Part shown: positions 20,491 to 32,359 of the stretch, one piece after another
Layout: the number at the start of each line of letters is the position of its first letter
Position numbering within the stretch: position 1 is the first letter of the stretch
Assembly: GCA_038030265.1 (NCBI GenBank)
Contig: CM075943.1
Location: 33,914,001-33,978,000, forward strand
Length of the DNA stretch: 64,000 nucleotides
Direction: 5' to 3'
Source of the DNA: Corythucha ciliata
Lineage: Eukaryota > Arthropoda > Insecta > Hemiptera > Tingidae
Notes under the pieces: model-generated
The model's input: only the letters and a program-made list of their open reading frames with translations
Databases searched by the model: none
What the model was told of the DNA's origin: nothing
Program-made: the position numbers and the translations under genes

Positions 20491-23400
20491 AAGACTCACT
20501 TTCTCACTTTTCGCCATTAACTAGCGTTCTACTCAATTTTGGGTACATTGTGGCCTCCAGAAACCATGGATTAGCGTTTTTAAATTCTTGTCGTGAATGA
20601 TCGCTTTCTTTCAACAAGGTCCGGTCCCGGTGCACACGAGCGTTTTTCAAACGCAAGATGAGGCGAGATAAAAAATGTGTGGATGAATGCGGACCAACCT
20701 AACGAGAAATGAAATGCATAGCACGCCTCGCCTAGCAGTGTTGCGGGTTATGCTGCCCAATTGTTCAGAAAAACTGAATGAGTCAGTCGCAGTGGCGCGG
20801 CGCTGCCTTCCCCAGTTCCCCTCTCCATAACCAACCGGCTGCCGGAAAAAGAAGCTCTTTCCTCTCCGTGGATCTACCTGAAACTGGGGGCCAATGAACT
20901 GAAGAAGAAAAAAATGTACCTACCTTCAATAATAATAATAATAATATGACAATGAAAAACATTAACAAATTTTTGGGGTACCAGGCTTTTTTTGTCGTCT
21001 TAAGAAAGAGGTCAAAGGAACTGCAGAGAACTATCTTGTCTTGTTACAGTGACATCGTATACCGAACCAACGTCTCTTTCTATTTCTTTGGTGAGCTGCC
21101 AAGAAGTTGATGATCCGTCTCCGACGATGATCATCGACTCCGGTGTTTATTGTTATACACACGACGAATTAATTCTTTTTGTGTGTCGGCCGCACTTTCT
21201 TGCTCTTACTACTTATTTTTTTTTTGCAGGAACAAAGAATCCGAAAGAGACTAAATTCAATCTGAACAAACTGCTATTATGGCTGAAGTGTAGTAGCTTT
21301 TTTTCTAGGATGAGAGGGTGGGCATTGAAAACAAAGTGGAAGTAATGCGGACCTCATTTCTATACGACCCCTTCGTTCGTCGAGTAATAAATTTGCTTTG
21401 AGACGGTTCAACAGGAAGTAAAAATGAGGAATGTTGTTCATAGGGAGTAAAGCTTCCGCTATTAAAACAAAAAATATTGTGATAGTGCATTAATGTATTT
21501 TACCCAGCTTCTCCACGCATTTCCCCTTCTTTTAAGTGCATCTCTATACTTATCTCTATCACTTCTTATATACTTATCTTATTTTATTAAATGGTACTCC
21601 GAGTTTTCTTTCCCTGCTTTCCAACCCTGTAAACTGCTTCTCAGGGATGGGAGGGGGTCTTAACTTATAATGAATTGAAGCGCCGGGGTCCTATTCATAA
21701 GTCTCATAAAATAGGGGATGAAATTGTACAGTGCGTACTTGGAAGCCGTAGGAGGAGCAAACGAATATATATGTATGTATATATTTGTAAAGTGATCCCT
21801 CTCCTTCCTGTAAACTCGCGGGGTGCGAAGTGGCATTTTAAGAGGGGCTAAACTAATATTCTTTTTCCAACTAGAAGAACATGGTGGGGAAACCGACTTG
21901 GAGAGCCGTTCCGTATCCAGAGCTTGATCCGTTCGTTTCCGTCTCTTCCACTTTACCCGCTCACGAAAAACCCACCACTTCGTCATTTCTTCCCTTTCAG
22001 ACATGGTCACTTGATACATGAAAGAGCATCCCCTTCCAATTCACCGGTCGCCGTTGTCCTTTTTTTCCCTTTTTTTAAACCACTTTATTTCCTAGTTTTT
22101 CCAACCCCTTTAGTCGACGCTAGTATTGTGTGTACATTCGTGATTTTTATTTATTTATTTATATTTATATTTTGGTACTGACAAAATCTATCCACTGTTC
22201 AGTGATCGATTGTGAACTTGGAGGGAGAAATTTTTTTTGTTGGAAAGTTCGCGATATTATATTGTTTTAAAAAGTGAAAACAGTGAGCCAAGTGAGTGTC
22301 TAATTTATTACGAACAACAAAAATTTGGATTGGATTCAAAACACCGAGGAGGCGGGGCGGATACATTTCTTTTCATCAGGTTGGTATAATTTTCATTTTA
22401 TCTTAAAATTTAATTGAGAGGCAGATATCTCCAAGAATTTTCTCAGCTGCTTCACGATCACAGGTGAGAGGGGGGCACACCACCCGTCCATCCTCCGTGA
22501 CCATTATATTCATCCACGATGACTGTTGCATCAGAGTTATTCCAGTTTTCGACATTCGTTAGATCGTAAAATAAGACTTACGTTCCTCACCCCTTTCCCA
22601 GCAAAACTCTAAAATTAACGTTATCAATTTAAAGGTTTCTTAATGGGGAGAACTTTCTACTCTTATTTGTCAGAAATTCTTTTCCCATAGCCCCCCTAAA
22701 CCTGAGTCAATTTGTTTTTTTGAAACTTATGGCAACGTTTTTGTATTCACCTCTCCTTTATTTCGGTTAATTAGAGTTAATTAATCAATCTAGGCAAGAT
22801 TGATATTTTTGTAAAGGATGAGAGGGATTCTATGACATTCTGTATACGAGGAAGAAAAAGGAAAGAGTCCGACGGCGGCGAAGGAACGATCTTTTAACAA
22901 CCCTCAAATAACCTGTTATAATTAATGCATACCGTGGGTCTGGAAAAACACCTATACTTATTACAAAAGGACCTTATAATTCTTCCCCTAGTTATTTACC
23001 TAGTTAATGGCTCTTTATACGCTCCTACTTCGTTCCAGTTTTATTAATGATGGTTATTCCTTTAAAAACAGCCATCGCTCGTCTATTTATAACAATTAGT
23101 TTATGAGCGTCTCATATTTTAGCGTTCCAAATTGCAATTCACAGGGAAAACAGGACCTTTTTTTATCGCTGTGTTCCATTTTTGAAAAATAGAACAAGCA
23201 GTTTGACAGTTGGATTCAATGTGTTAAACGTTTTCTACAAGGACAATGAATTTAGAAGTCAATAGTGCCTTTTTTTGAACGGTAACATTACAATGGAATT
23301 AGAGCTTACCTTATCCTATAAGAAGCCTTGTAAATACTGGGATTTTGAGCCAATTGGGTCTCTAGGTAACTCGGTCTCATGGTTTTCTGGGCTGACCTCG

Positions 23401-23735
23401 TTTCTGCGATGTTTCCCAGGTTATTTTTTTTTGTTGCTTTTGTGTTTCGGAGTTGAATCCAGACGGACTCCGGACAATAAATCAACACAGACCCGGATAA
23501 GCTGGTTTAAAAAGCCTCCCTCTTTAAGCTTAACACAGGACTTTACTTAGAATATTGAGGTAGGTACCTACCTTAATTCTCAGTAGGATGTAGGCTAAAT
23601 TTCGATGGATTTATGGCAAAGATCCGGCGTAAAACTTGTGCCGAACTGTACCCAAAGCGGACCAACACCCCACCAGGCCCCGGGACGGAAATTTCTGTGG
23701 GTCCCCTCAAAGCCCCACATAGCCACATTATGACG
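20491..23735. other. Long stretch without supported genes
   Basis: 20500-20600 holds AATTAGCG-type fragments (CTCCAGAAACCATGGATTAGCG). Frames at 21049-21345, 21660-22019 and 23275-23550 have no recognisable domain. The frame at 21049 is preceded by TTGTTACAG and interrupted by TTTTTTTTGCAG, which resemble splice acceptors. A non-coding or fast-evolving exon cannot be excluded. Confidence 0.4.
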
Positions 23736-23837
23736 CCCACATAGAACGTGGATTATGACGTGCGGACTGGTCTACCCGAAAAAAAACAAAACAAAAAAAC
23801 ACATGGCAACGAGGTATACCTAGCGCACTATGCTGTG

Positions 23838-23872
23838 TTGTTGTTGTTGTTTTGTTGTTGTTGTTGTTGTTG
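23838..23872. repeat. TTG microsatellite
   Basis: (TTG)n, interrupted once, directly against the left boundary of the duplicated block. Confidence 0.85.
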
Positions 23873-25324
23873 TTTTTTGGCTTATTATTTCTCAATAATA
23901 AGTCTTTGTAATCGTATCGCAAAAAAAATTTTTTTGACCCCCCCCCCTCAAAATTTGTAGTTTTACGTTTCAAAGTGCGTAGAATCCAAATCTGCAATAA
24001 AAAAAAATGTCCGTCCGCCGTCCGGGCCATATCTTGCCCTAGGATTGCTCGAAAAAACTCGTTCTTTCGCACATAGACTCCATTTGGGGTCTAGTTGGTC
24101 CTAACATCTGATCAGTTTGATCAAATAACTCCCTGGGGTTTTATGGGCCAAAAGCGGGTCCAAAATGGGGATTTTCAAAGGATTTGGGATCATAGGAGTG
24201 TGGGGTGTCGATTTTCATGTAATTTCAAGCCGGATTTGACTACATCGATGAATAATAAACCCACAGTTTATTATTGCATTAAGGCATTGTTCGATAATTC
24301 GCAGCGTTTTTCATTTTAGCAGTGATAGGGCGTGTTCCCAAATTCAAAAGATGGACCCGTTGATGGATTAGGTTACAAAACTAACACGTGATAAATGTGT
24401 GAGGGAAGGCTGAATCACGAAGAAAATTTTTAATCATCTGCTGAATTTAGGAACATGCCAGGTCCGTTCCATTGTTTCGCGAGTGCTACACTTTTGAAGA
24501 AAATGATCTGGTTTCATTCAGTTTTTCAGGATAAGTCAATGAAATCACGTGGTTTACTACACTAGTGTAGCACTAGCCAAACAATGGAACTGACCTGCCC
24601 TAATAGTGCTTTTTCTCAATTTTTTCCTCGAATTGGCGGTTTTTCTCAATTTTAGCCGCGAATTATTTCTAAATTTTAGCCAAGAATTACCGCTTTTGCT
24701 CGACTTCATCAGCCGTGAAGTACCCCTTTTAGCCGACTCTCGAACCAATGTGATTCACGACTTTGCGACGGAAAATCCGCGTTAGATGTTTTGAACGACA
24801 CTGCGATTTTTTCTCGCCGGCGTGAAATGAAGAGATCCCATTGGTTTTGAGAGTCCCGGCTAATTAGCGGATTTTCTGAAATTGATTAGCGAATTGATAT
24901 TTTTCTATTTTAGCGACGAATCCGCGCTTTTGTGTCAACTTTAACTGTGAATTAGACTGTTTTCTCAAATGTGTCCGTGAGTTAGCGTATTTTCTCAATT
25001 TTAGCTGCGATTTAGCAGTTTATCTCAATTTTAGCAGCAAATTAGCAATTTTTGCCTCTTTCATCCATTCGAATTAGCGTTTTTTATTAATTTTAGTCAC
25101 AAAGTTGTCTGGACAAACTTTGCGTGCGTGCAAACATTGGCGTTTTCTCAATATTAGCTGGGCCTGCGCTGAAATTCATCGCGGCGTTTTCTTTATTTTA
25201 TGGCCGTGAAAATGAGCGTTTTTTGTGATTATGGCCGCGAATTAGCGTTTTTCTCCATTTTTGGCCACGAAATAGTGATTTTTTCGCTGTTCACCAGGAA
25301 TTATCCTTTTTTGGCTATTTTAGC
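23873..25324 (+). repeat. 1.45-kb duplicated block, copy A
   Basis: From TTTTTTGGCTTATTATTTCTC to GGCTATTTTAGCC this matches 55881-57302 in the same orientation with very few differences: a 14-bp insertion near 24268, about 30 extra bp near 25145-25175, and scattered substitutions. The block contains the 7.56-kb-type repeat (23890-24320), a small MITE (24455-24598) and an AATTAGCG array (24600-25324). Frames inside it (23728-24072, 24557-24748) recur in copy B because of the duplication and have no known domain. It could be a non-autonomous transposon carrying minisatellite, for example Helitron-like, or a segmental duplication. Confidence 0.85.
24455..24598. mobile_element. MITE with CAGGTCCGTTCCATTG ends
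   Basis: The left end CAGGTCCGTTCCATTGTTT continues GAGTGCTACAC. The right end is GTGTAGCACTAG then CAAACAATGGAACTGACCTG. The element is about 144 bp and sits at the same place in copy B (about 56465-56602), so it inserted before the duplication. The right end reads ACTGACC here and ACGGACC in copy B, where it pairs perfectly with the left end, so copy A mutated after the duplication. Confidence 0.75.
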
Positions 25325-25640
25325 CGCAAGTATTGACGTTTTTCCAAACTTTTTGCCGCATGATTTCTACAGTGACACGATTAGCACATCAGTGCGCCTT
25401 CGGGTAGAAATGCCCGCGAAACAGAAAGTTTCGTGACCCAGTGCCGGCAAAAATGTCATTGGCGCCCTTGTACGCAAAAACAAAAACACAGGTCCCATTC
25501 CACAACAACTTCAACAACAACAACTGCAAGTCGAGCGCCAGACGAAAACTAAGTGTGGCAATAGGGGGGGGGGGGGATGAAACTCCGACCTGAACTGGTG
25601 ATGGCCTTTGTGGTGTCTTGAGCACATTTTGTACAACATG
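25325..25640. other. Spacer between opposed arrays
   Basis: Contains CAACAACAA and a G run near 25565. It separates the plus-oriented AATTAGCG array from the minus-oriented one. No gene. Confidence 0.5.
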
Positions 25641-26130
25641 AAAAAATCGCTGCTATAATTGAAATGAAAGCTAATTCGCGGCAAAAATATGTATAAAAAA
25701 ATAATCATTCGCGGCCAAACTTGAGAACAAGCACTAAATTACGCGTAAAAATAGAGAAAAACGCTAATTCACCGCCAGAATTGAGACAAATCGCTAATTA
25801 GCGGCTAAAATTAACAACAAAAAAAGCTTAATCCATGGCTAAAACAGACAAAAGGCGCTTTTCGCGGCTAAAATTGAGAAAACCCTTAATTCGTGACTAA
25901 ATATGAGAAAATCGCTAATTCGCGGTTAAAAGCACGGCTAAAATTGATAATAAACGCTAATTCGAGGCTAAAATTGAGGGGTGAAAAGCTAATTGGTACC
26001 TAAAATTTGGCTGCTAATTCTGAAGAAGCGAGAAAAGCGGTCATTCGAGAGAATCGAAAAAACGCTAACTCGTGGTTTCTGAAGGCCGTGACTATAAAAT
26101 CGAGAAAATTGAGAAAAACCGGCGCTGATC
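25640..26130 (-). repeat. AATTAGCG array, inverted orientation
   Basis: More than ten units of the type GAGAAAAACGCTAATTCGCGGCTAAAATT, the reverse complement of the array at 24600-25324, with unit length about 30-40 bp. With the left array it forms a large imperfect inverted repeat around 25.4-25.6 kb. Confidence 0.85.
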
Positions 26131-26199
26131 TTTCTTTTTAACGCCCCCCGCGTCCCCGTGAAACCGCTTTTTATTATGGATTGAAACCAGCCTTATATT

Positions 26200-26700
26200 A
26201 GCCACGAAGGTGCTTAATACGAGTATTTAGGTTTATAAAAGGGCCAAACCAGCGAAATGGGTTTTCTGAGTGAGTCAACCCCGTGAAACTTGATGGTTAT
26301 TGAAAAGGCCAAAGCGCCGAAATTTGGTTTCTGATAAGGCAAGTCCACGCGATTTTGTTTTAAAGTGAGTCCTACCCACGTAATTAGTTAAAATTTTCCG
26401 ATTCTATAGCATGTTTCATTCTGAAAAATTGGTTTCCGGTCGGATTTCGTGGGCCGGTTTCTGAGTTTTCAATGAGTAGATAATTAGATTTTAGATGCAA
26501 ACTCGCGCGAAATTTTCATTAAATCGGCATTTCTGAGCACGAAATTGGCCTGATAATTGATTTTTGAGGTACTGGTTTCACAGCAGAAAAAAGGCAAACG
26601 GGGCAACTTCGTTTTTGAAAACGTATTTTTTCCTTGAGGAGAGGGGCATGTGACTTTCGAGTAGAACTGAATGCAAAATGCGCTCTTCGTGAACAAAAAC
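26200..26700. repeat. Degenerate minisatellite, GCCAAA.C.(G)CGAAATTTGG type
   Basis: Loosely repeated words (GGGCCAAACCAGCGAAATGGG, AGGCCAAAGCGCCGAAATTTGG, GAGTCAACCCCGTGAAACTTG) at about 40-50-bp spacing. Confidence 0.45.
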
Positions 26701-27524
26701 TTACGTGATTTTCACGAGTCCAATAAAAATTGATATGACGAAGAGAACGAATCTGGCTACCTAATTAGTAGAAACCTCGAGCAAAACCGGGAAAGTTTTG
26801 CAAAAGAGTTGTAGACCAAACTAGTGTCAAAATGATTATTTCAAAATGATCATGAATGATTATGTCAAAATGATTATTTTGGGCCCTGAAAACTCAATCA
26901 AACTGAACTGTTCTGAAGAAAGAAAAAAATAAAAAAAATAAAAACGACACGCAGAATACTACAAGCGGTCGGTCGTTTTTGAAATAAAATCAGGTCGGAA
27001 ACAATTACTACTTAATGGGAGGTCCTTTATTTGCCCATTTTTATCCCTTTTAAACAGCCTCGGGCACTCATTACTTACATGTTCTTAAGATTGAGGCTCG
27101 AGGAGTATCAGAAAGTTAATTCATTTAAACGAATAAAGAAAAGATCGGAGGGGGTGGAGGAGGAGGGCAACTCTGAAGTTTAATTGTAACTTGTAAGGGA
27201 TCACGCCGTCTTCAAATTAGTTGATTTCACCCCGTGGCGTTTCTTGATGCTTCAGCCTCGTCTCTTTCCATAGGGGCTTATCACGCACTCGGTTCAGCAG
27301 GAAAGGAGTAGAAAGAGTATAAAAAGGGAAAGGGCGAGGAGATGAACACTATTGAGCATCCTTTACCTCCTATTTTATTTTAATTCGTAATTATAATTAT
27401 CATGCTCCCCCCCTCTTATTTTAATAAGCGTACCTCACCCATAGATCCGGCCTTGATAACCACACGAATTTTTCATACCCGAGTTGTAACCTGCTGCCCA
27501 CCATCACTCCACATCCTCACCACA

Positions 27525-27563
<39 letters not shown>

Positions 27564-29080
27564 AGTAGGTACGACTTGAACAACGTTGCTTTTTTGCGGC
27601 TTCTACACCCCCCCTCCTTAGACCAATTCTTTGGTTAGCAGCGTGTTTGGGGTTTATTTACATATTGTTTGGCTTCAACACTCTTTCAGATCTTATCTGA
27701 TTGAAGGAAAAAAAAAATCACCAGGCGCCTTTAAACGCTTCACCTTGTTAAACGCGCACATTTTTTCTTGCCCTGTGGTCCGATTCGCGGATTTTAATTA
27801 AAAATTGAAGATTCTCTGGAGGATAAAAAGTAAAGTGAAAATTAGAGTTTTTCAACGTGTTCACCTCGTAAACTTTTAACGCCAACGCAGCACTCAATGA
27901 ATGTTGTAATTAAGGCAATCGGGCAAAGTGCACTCCTGCCTACGATGGGAAAAAATTATCGCTTCAATGAACGTAAAAAAACAACAGACATTCGATTTGG
28001 ATTCCGGTTTTATTATTTCTTAAAAAACTAGCTGATCCAAGACTTTTTCAAACGGAGAAATTCGCTACTGACTGCCTTTCAATTTTGATTCTTCTTCTTT
28101 CTAGCTCCCCCCCCCCCCTACTCTAAAAGTCACTCAGTCTCCTCGGATCGGATCAAAATAGATTCTTCCAATTTTTCAAACTGTCTACTGAGAGAAAAAT
28201 TAAATTCGCTGCATTTCAAGCTGTGACGTTTTTCTCTCCGTAAATTACTGTACAGGGGAGGGGGGAAGTGAGAGAGCGGAGTCTCTGAAGATTGACAAAC
28301 GAGTGACACGAACGGGGAGGGTAAACTGTTAGAAGTGGTCGGTGTGGGGGAATTAGAACGAAGGAGCCCCCCCCCCCTGTATGCCAACTTCACATTTTTT
28401 GACGCCGTTAGATAAATCACGCTGCAGCGTGAACATTTGACCGACATTTCATGCGCATCTCTTGCATAAATGCGTTCCCTGAATCTCCGAAATAGACCAA
28501 TCTCTTGAGAGAGATGGTATGAGACGGAGTGAGAAAGAGGAAATGGGCGGCTGTTTCTTAGTAAGTTAAAATCCTCGCTAATGCGTGATGCAAGTATACT
28601 TTTTTACTTTTTTCCCGTGAGCGTATTCCATTTCCGACAAGTACCCGCTCGCCAAATTACCGAAAGAGATCCATAGCGGGAGGGGGGAGGGTAAATGTGT
28701 TTAGCAGGCTTCAAAGGAAATCTACAGGGGGTGCTGAATCATTGATTGCTCAATCTCATCCCTGTATTACTGCTCGCCTACACAGTTCCGTAAGGATATC
28801 CTAACCTTTCGGCTTGAGTGTGTAGTTCAGAAGAACAGCCGCGAATATGGTAACAAAAATAAAAAGTGTTTGTGGGGGGGGGGGGCATTAGCTGCAGGAT
28901 TTTGGCCGAACAGTACAGCGTTCGTATCCCTCGGTCGGTAGTCGATTTCCTCAAATTTTCATTCGCATGGGTTTCATTTCAGTGAGTAAAATTAAATGTT
29001 TTGGACCGAAAACCTCACTGTTTTGGCTGTTGGCTCAAGTAATAGAATCAACTGATCAATCAACTGATAGAATCGTGCCA
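26701..29080. other. No supported gene; homopolymer tracts
   Basis: A 35-base T run lies at 27527-27561, followed by GCAG. C runs lie at about 28108 and 28370 and a G run near 28875. No frame resembles a known protein. Confidence 0.45.
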
Positions 29081-29334
29081 AATCAGCAATACTTGAGGAT
29101 TCAATGGCCGTTTATTCAGCTAAATATTCGGTTTCTCTGAACAAACTTCCGAGGGGACTTCATCTGGAGGTCCTCCTGCGTCGAGGCTCTTACACAGATT
29201 TCGGGGCGTTCGATTGATTAGCCGCCGTCTGCAGAAACATTCGAGTGGCCCCCTAAGGCATGTCATCAAATCGGCACAAACAAAACACCGGAATCAATAA
29301 CGGTGGGCAATTTGAGTACGACTGAAAATCAGAC
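29081..29334. other. Sequence downstream of the protease remnant
   Basis: Reverse transcriptase would follow here on the minus strand if the retroelement were complete. I see no RT motif, so the element is truncated. Confidence 0.45.
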
Positions 29335-29760
29335 TCAGAACACAGACCAGAATTTCCCGTATAAAAGTTTATTCAATTCCGAATGGTCAATTAAAGAGGC
29401 AGCTGGTAGTGAGATTGTTAAGTTATTTACATTTTCAGTGGAAAATAGTGCTGTGAAATTGATGTTGTGAACAAATTGTGTGATCCATTCACGACCGAAA
29501 AGGGATTCGAAATTTCCGTCAACGATGTACAAGTCAAGTTCGCAAGTTTTACGGGCGAATGAAACGTTGACAGTTAGTTTTCCAAGACAGGCCAACGGGT
29601 GACCAGAGTAGCTGGAAAATGTTCTGCTCGTTTTTTGCAATGAAAATTGTCTTTTAATTGAGCGAAGCGTTCGGATGCTCATGATACTGCAAGGGGCGCC
29701 CGTTTCTAATTCCATTTTGACTTCAGTTCCGTCGATTCGAACAGAGAATAATTTTTTTCA
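29335..29760 (-). pseudogene. Retroviral-type aspartic protease remnant
   Basis: On the minus strand the frame containing [17 protein letters not shown], then CSIMS, matches the start of a Ty3/gypsy-like retropepsin. Downstream hydrophobic strands and LFGREWI resemble the flap and C-terminal part of this family. The catalytic triad, normally Asp-Thr-Gly, reads Glu-Thr-Gly here, which should abolish cleavage. The frame is out of phase with the zinc-knuckle frame upstream; the change of frame lies near an A run at about 29750. The frame ends at 29335 and nothing recognisable as reverse transcriptase follows. Confidence 0.7.
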
Positions 29761-30250
29761 CTAGATTTTCGGTCCACGTCGAGCTTATCGAAATACTCAA
29801 CAACGTCAGCCTCTAATTCGTCTAACGTAGATACATCCTTGATCACTTGGTTGGACCGACAGACTTTGGCAATATGTCCCTTTTTTCCACAGGAGTGGCA
29901 CATCGCTTCTCGAAAGGTGCAGTTTGAGCGGAAGTGAATACCACCGCAGCCATAGCAACTTTTTTAGGATTATTGGGGCTTACGTCGTCGTTACGGGTTT
30001 GGTATTTTTTAACTTTAGCGTAGCCTACTTTATTTGTATGATCTGGGGACCACTCCGGCGCACGTCCCTTAATTTCTGAAGTCGTCTGTCTCGTTGCTTC
30101 AAGATTGATGGCGATTTCGTAGGCCATCTTAAACGATGTAAGGTTTTTTGAAATTATTTCGTCGCATATTTCTTTGGAATGAAGGCCGTGAAGAAGTTGT
30201 TCAATTAGCATTCTGTCGAGGAACTCCACATATTCACATCGTGATGCCAT
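29760..30250 (-). pseudogene. gag C-terminal part with two zinc knuckles
   Basis: MASRCEYVEFLDRMLIEQLL and the following GLHS, DEII region are typical of insect LTR-retrotransposon capsid/gag C-terminal halves. A CCHC knuckle ([14 protein letters not shown], spacing C-2-C-4-H-4-C) is at about 29857-29901. A first knuckle ([14 protein letters not shown]-2-C-3-H-4-C) lies at 29919-29957 in the same phase as the second. It is out of phase with the capsid frame, which shifts at an A run near 29963. Gag normally packages element RNA. This copy cannot make a continuous product. Confidence 0.75.
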
Positions 30251-30255
30251 AGTTT

Positions 30256-30702
30256 TCAGGCGAAGAACGAACTCAGAAACAGTCTCGTCGTTGGATTGAG
30301 AATTCGTCGGAACTTGACACTTTCGGCGTACTTGTTTGTTTCGCTGTCGAAGTGATCGACGAGCACTGATTGAATTTCTCCATTGGATAGCGAGTCTGGA
30401 AGTCGAGGGCTAACGAGATATTTTAGTGCGTCGTTGAGATATGTACCCATGTTGACGAGAACGTAATTGGATCGGAGGTCGAGTGGAACTTTGCTGAGTT
30501 GGAAAGCCCAATCCGCTCTCGTGAAATAGTAGCGTACGGATGAACATTCTGTTGGACGATACTCTGGTAGAGTAAAGGGAGGCGGCTTGGCAGCAGCGAC
30601 GTCGGCAGGAGGAGCGCTACGAATATTTGAGGTCGCCGTTTGAAGAGCTTCAGTTAGTAAGTTGACGAGAGCACTGTGGGGGTTCTCCGGTGCGTCTTCC
30701 AT
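30256..30702 (-). pseudogene. gag N-terminal part
   Basis: The frame from ATG at 30702 (MEDAPENPHSALVN) continues through FTLPEYRPTE, a Trp- and Phe-containing capsid-like segment (YYFTRADWAFQLSKV) and a YVLVNMGTYLNDALKYL helix. It resembles the capsid domain of Ty3/gypsy-like gag. It ends at a stop beside 30256, where the true frame continues in another phase; the frameshift is close to 30295. The longer frame to 30837 runs into the LTR-like region and is not part of gag. Confidence 0.75.
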
Positions 30703-30709
30703 CAGGGAA

Positions 30710-30724
30710 CCGCTTCTGACACCA
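30710..30724 (-). promoter_or_regulatory. Primer-binding site, tRNA-Leu type
   Basis: On the minus strand TGGTGTCAGAAGCGG follows the LTR-like end by two bases. Its first 12 bases match the complement of the 3' end of eukaryotic tRNA-Leu including CCA, and one later base differs. This is the expected site for priming minus-strand DNA synthesis. Confidence 0.7.
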
Positions 30725-30726
30725 GT

Positions 30727-30843
30727 TGTTGGATTTGTTGAATACTCTTTATTCAAATAAAATACGAGAAGGGAAGGAATCATAAATGAATAATCAAAAC
30801 ATAATAAGATGGGAGTGGGCTGTGTAGTGTACACCATACAACA
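30727..30843 (-). repeat. Short LTR-like end (117 bp)
   Basis: Read on the minus strand this begins TGTTGTATGG and ends AATCCAACA, a TG...CA form. It contains AATAAA near the 3' side and is followed by the primer site. At 117 bp it is short for an LTR, and no second LTR is present in the window. The outer boundary is therefore inferred from the TGTT/AACA ends only. Confidence 0.5.
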
Positions 30844-32359
30844 GTGGGGACAGTGAAATCCACGTGCTTTGAGGCTCTTCCTTCAATATCCTTGGCATCA
30901 TTGGGCTACGGTACCATCCGTGGGAAAAAATTTCGACTTTTTCCCTGTTTTATGCTTGTAACTCGAAAATTAGGCGTACTATGCGAAAATGTTTGCAGTA
31001 AATGATGAAGAGCATAAAATTTCGTTCAAAATTCACTAGTCAAACATTATTTGTTTGCCTAGTAGGTGCTGAGATACAGCAAGCTATATTTACGCTAAAT
31101 TTATCAATACGTATAAATTGGCATAATATCCTAAATCGAGTCCATCGGTCAGACACTATAATAAATAAAAGGGTGAGTTGAGCACGCAGCCTACTTCGAG
31201 CCCCCATCTGTTCTTGGAGCAAGTAAAGGAAAGAAGCGCAAAGGATTATCCACGAATAGGATACCTCTTCGCTGCCATAAATTCGTTGGCTTAATAGTAT
31301 ACAAGGTGGATACGTGTATGTGAAAAAAACATTTTTTTGTGAAACTACGTCTAATGTAGAGTAGAATGGCACTTTCGGAAGTGTCCTTTCTGGATCCGTT
31401 TAGGATTTAGGATTTTTTCCCCATTTTTATCCTGTCATGCACCATTTATTTTAAAATAACCGGTACCTGCTTCCGAAAATCAGCGATTTCTCGACTTGTA
31501 TCACACGCTATCCAAAAAGTGATGAGATGACAGTTCCGGAAACTACGAAAATTTGTTCATACGATAGAGACCGTTCTTTGGTCCAACATAATCGTCAACT
31601 ACTAGAATTCTGGCGTTTTTGTCATAAAACACATAAATCTGTATAATTTTTACGTTTTCTAAAACATTGCTGTATCCGAACAGATTCATCTGTAGACTTG
31701 AGAGACGTCTCAAAACCATCTCTACCCTCTAAGCTTTCTTATGGTATGTTCACATTATAGTTATCAGGGATGTTTCTGTATTAAAAGCCTCGAGAACGAA
31801 CAAAAACCGTGTTCGTACTGAAAAAAAGGGCAATTGCCTACTAATTTGGAAAGGGTATTGGCAGGGTGTGAGGAGGGCGTATTCTATAGGCGTGAAGATA
31901 TCGTGGGGCAAGCAATTTGTGTAAGCCCCCCCCCCTCCACCAATCGAATGATCGATTGACGTATGATAATCCACAATGAGGAACCATTATTTAGTTGTTG
32001 GGCTTATACCAACCAGACAAACGTGAGATTGTTATTTGAAGGCGCAGTTCAGTTTCTGTTTTGACCTTGGGCCTTCTGCTGTCAGAGCTACTCGGACCAT
32101 GTCTCATTAGCACGGAAAATGACCCGAGTACGCAACCGATGGACCGTCCATCGCCGGGAACGTACGGTCCAACGTGCAAAATGAGAAGGACGGTCCGTCG
32201 GCTCAATATACCATCCGGACAAGTGGCAATTTTCAAAAAAAATATTTTTACCTCATGTTTTTTTATGAAACTTTTTTACATGTAGTAAACGGTTCATCCT
32301 AGAAAAACACTCTCTTCAAGATAGTTGTAGAGAATACTGAACGATGTAGATGTTGAAGC
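30844..32359. other. No recognised feature
   Basis: Contains a small perfect palindrome (CGATGGACCGTCCATCG, about 32139) and a C run near 31928. Short frames on both strands at 31991-32285 are mirror images with no domain. Confidence 0.4.

Noticed and set aside
23728..24072. Frame conserved at 55876-56082
   Set aside because: It lies in the duplicated 1.45-kb block and shows no domain; conservation is due to the duplication.
27527..27566. Polypyrimidine tract plus GCAG as a splice acceptor
   Set aside because: No credible exon follows; T runs are common in the window.
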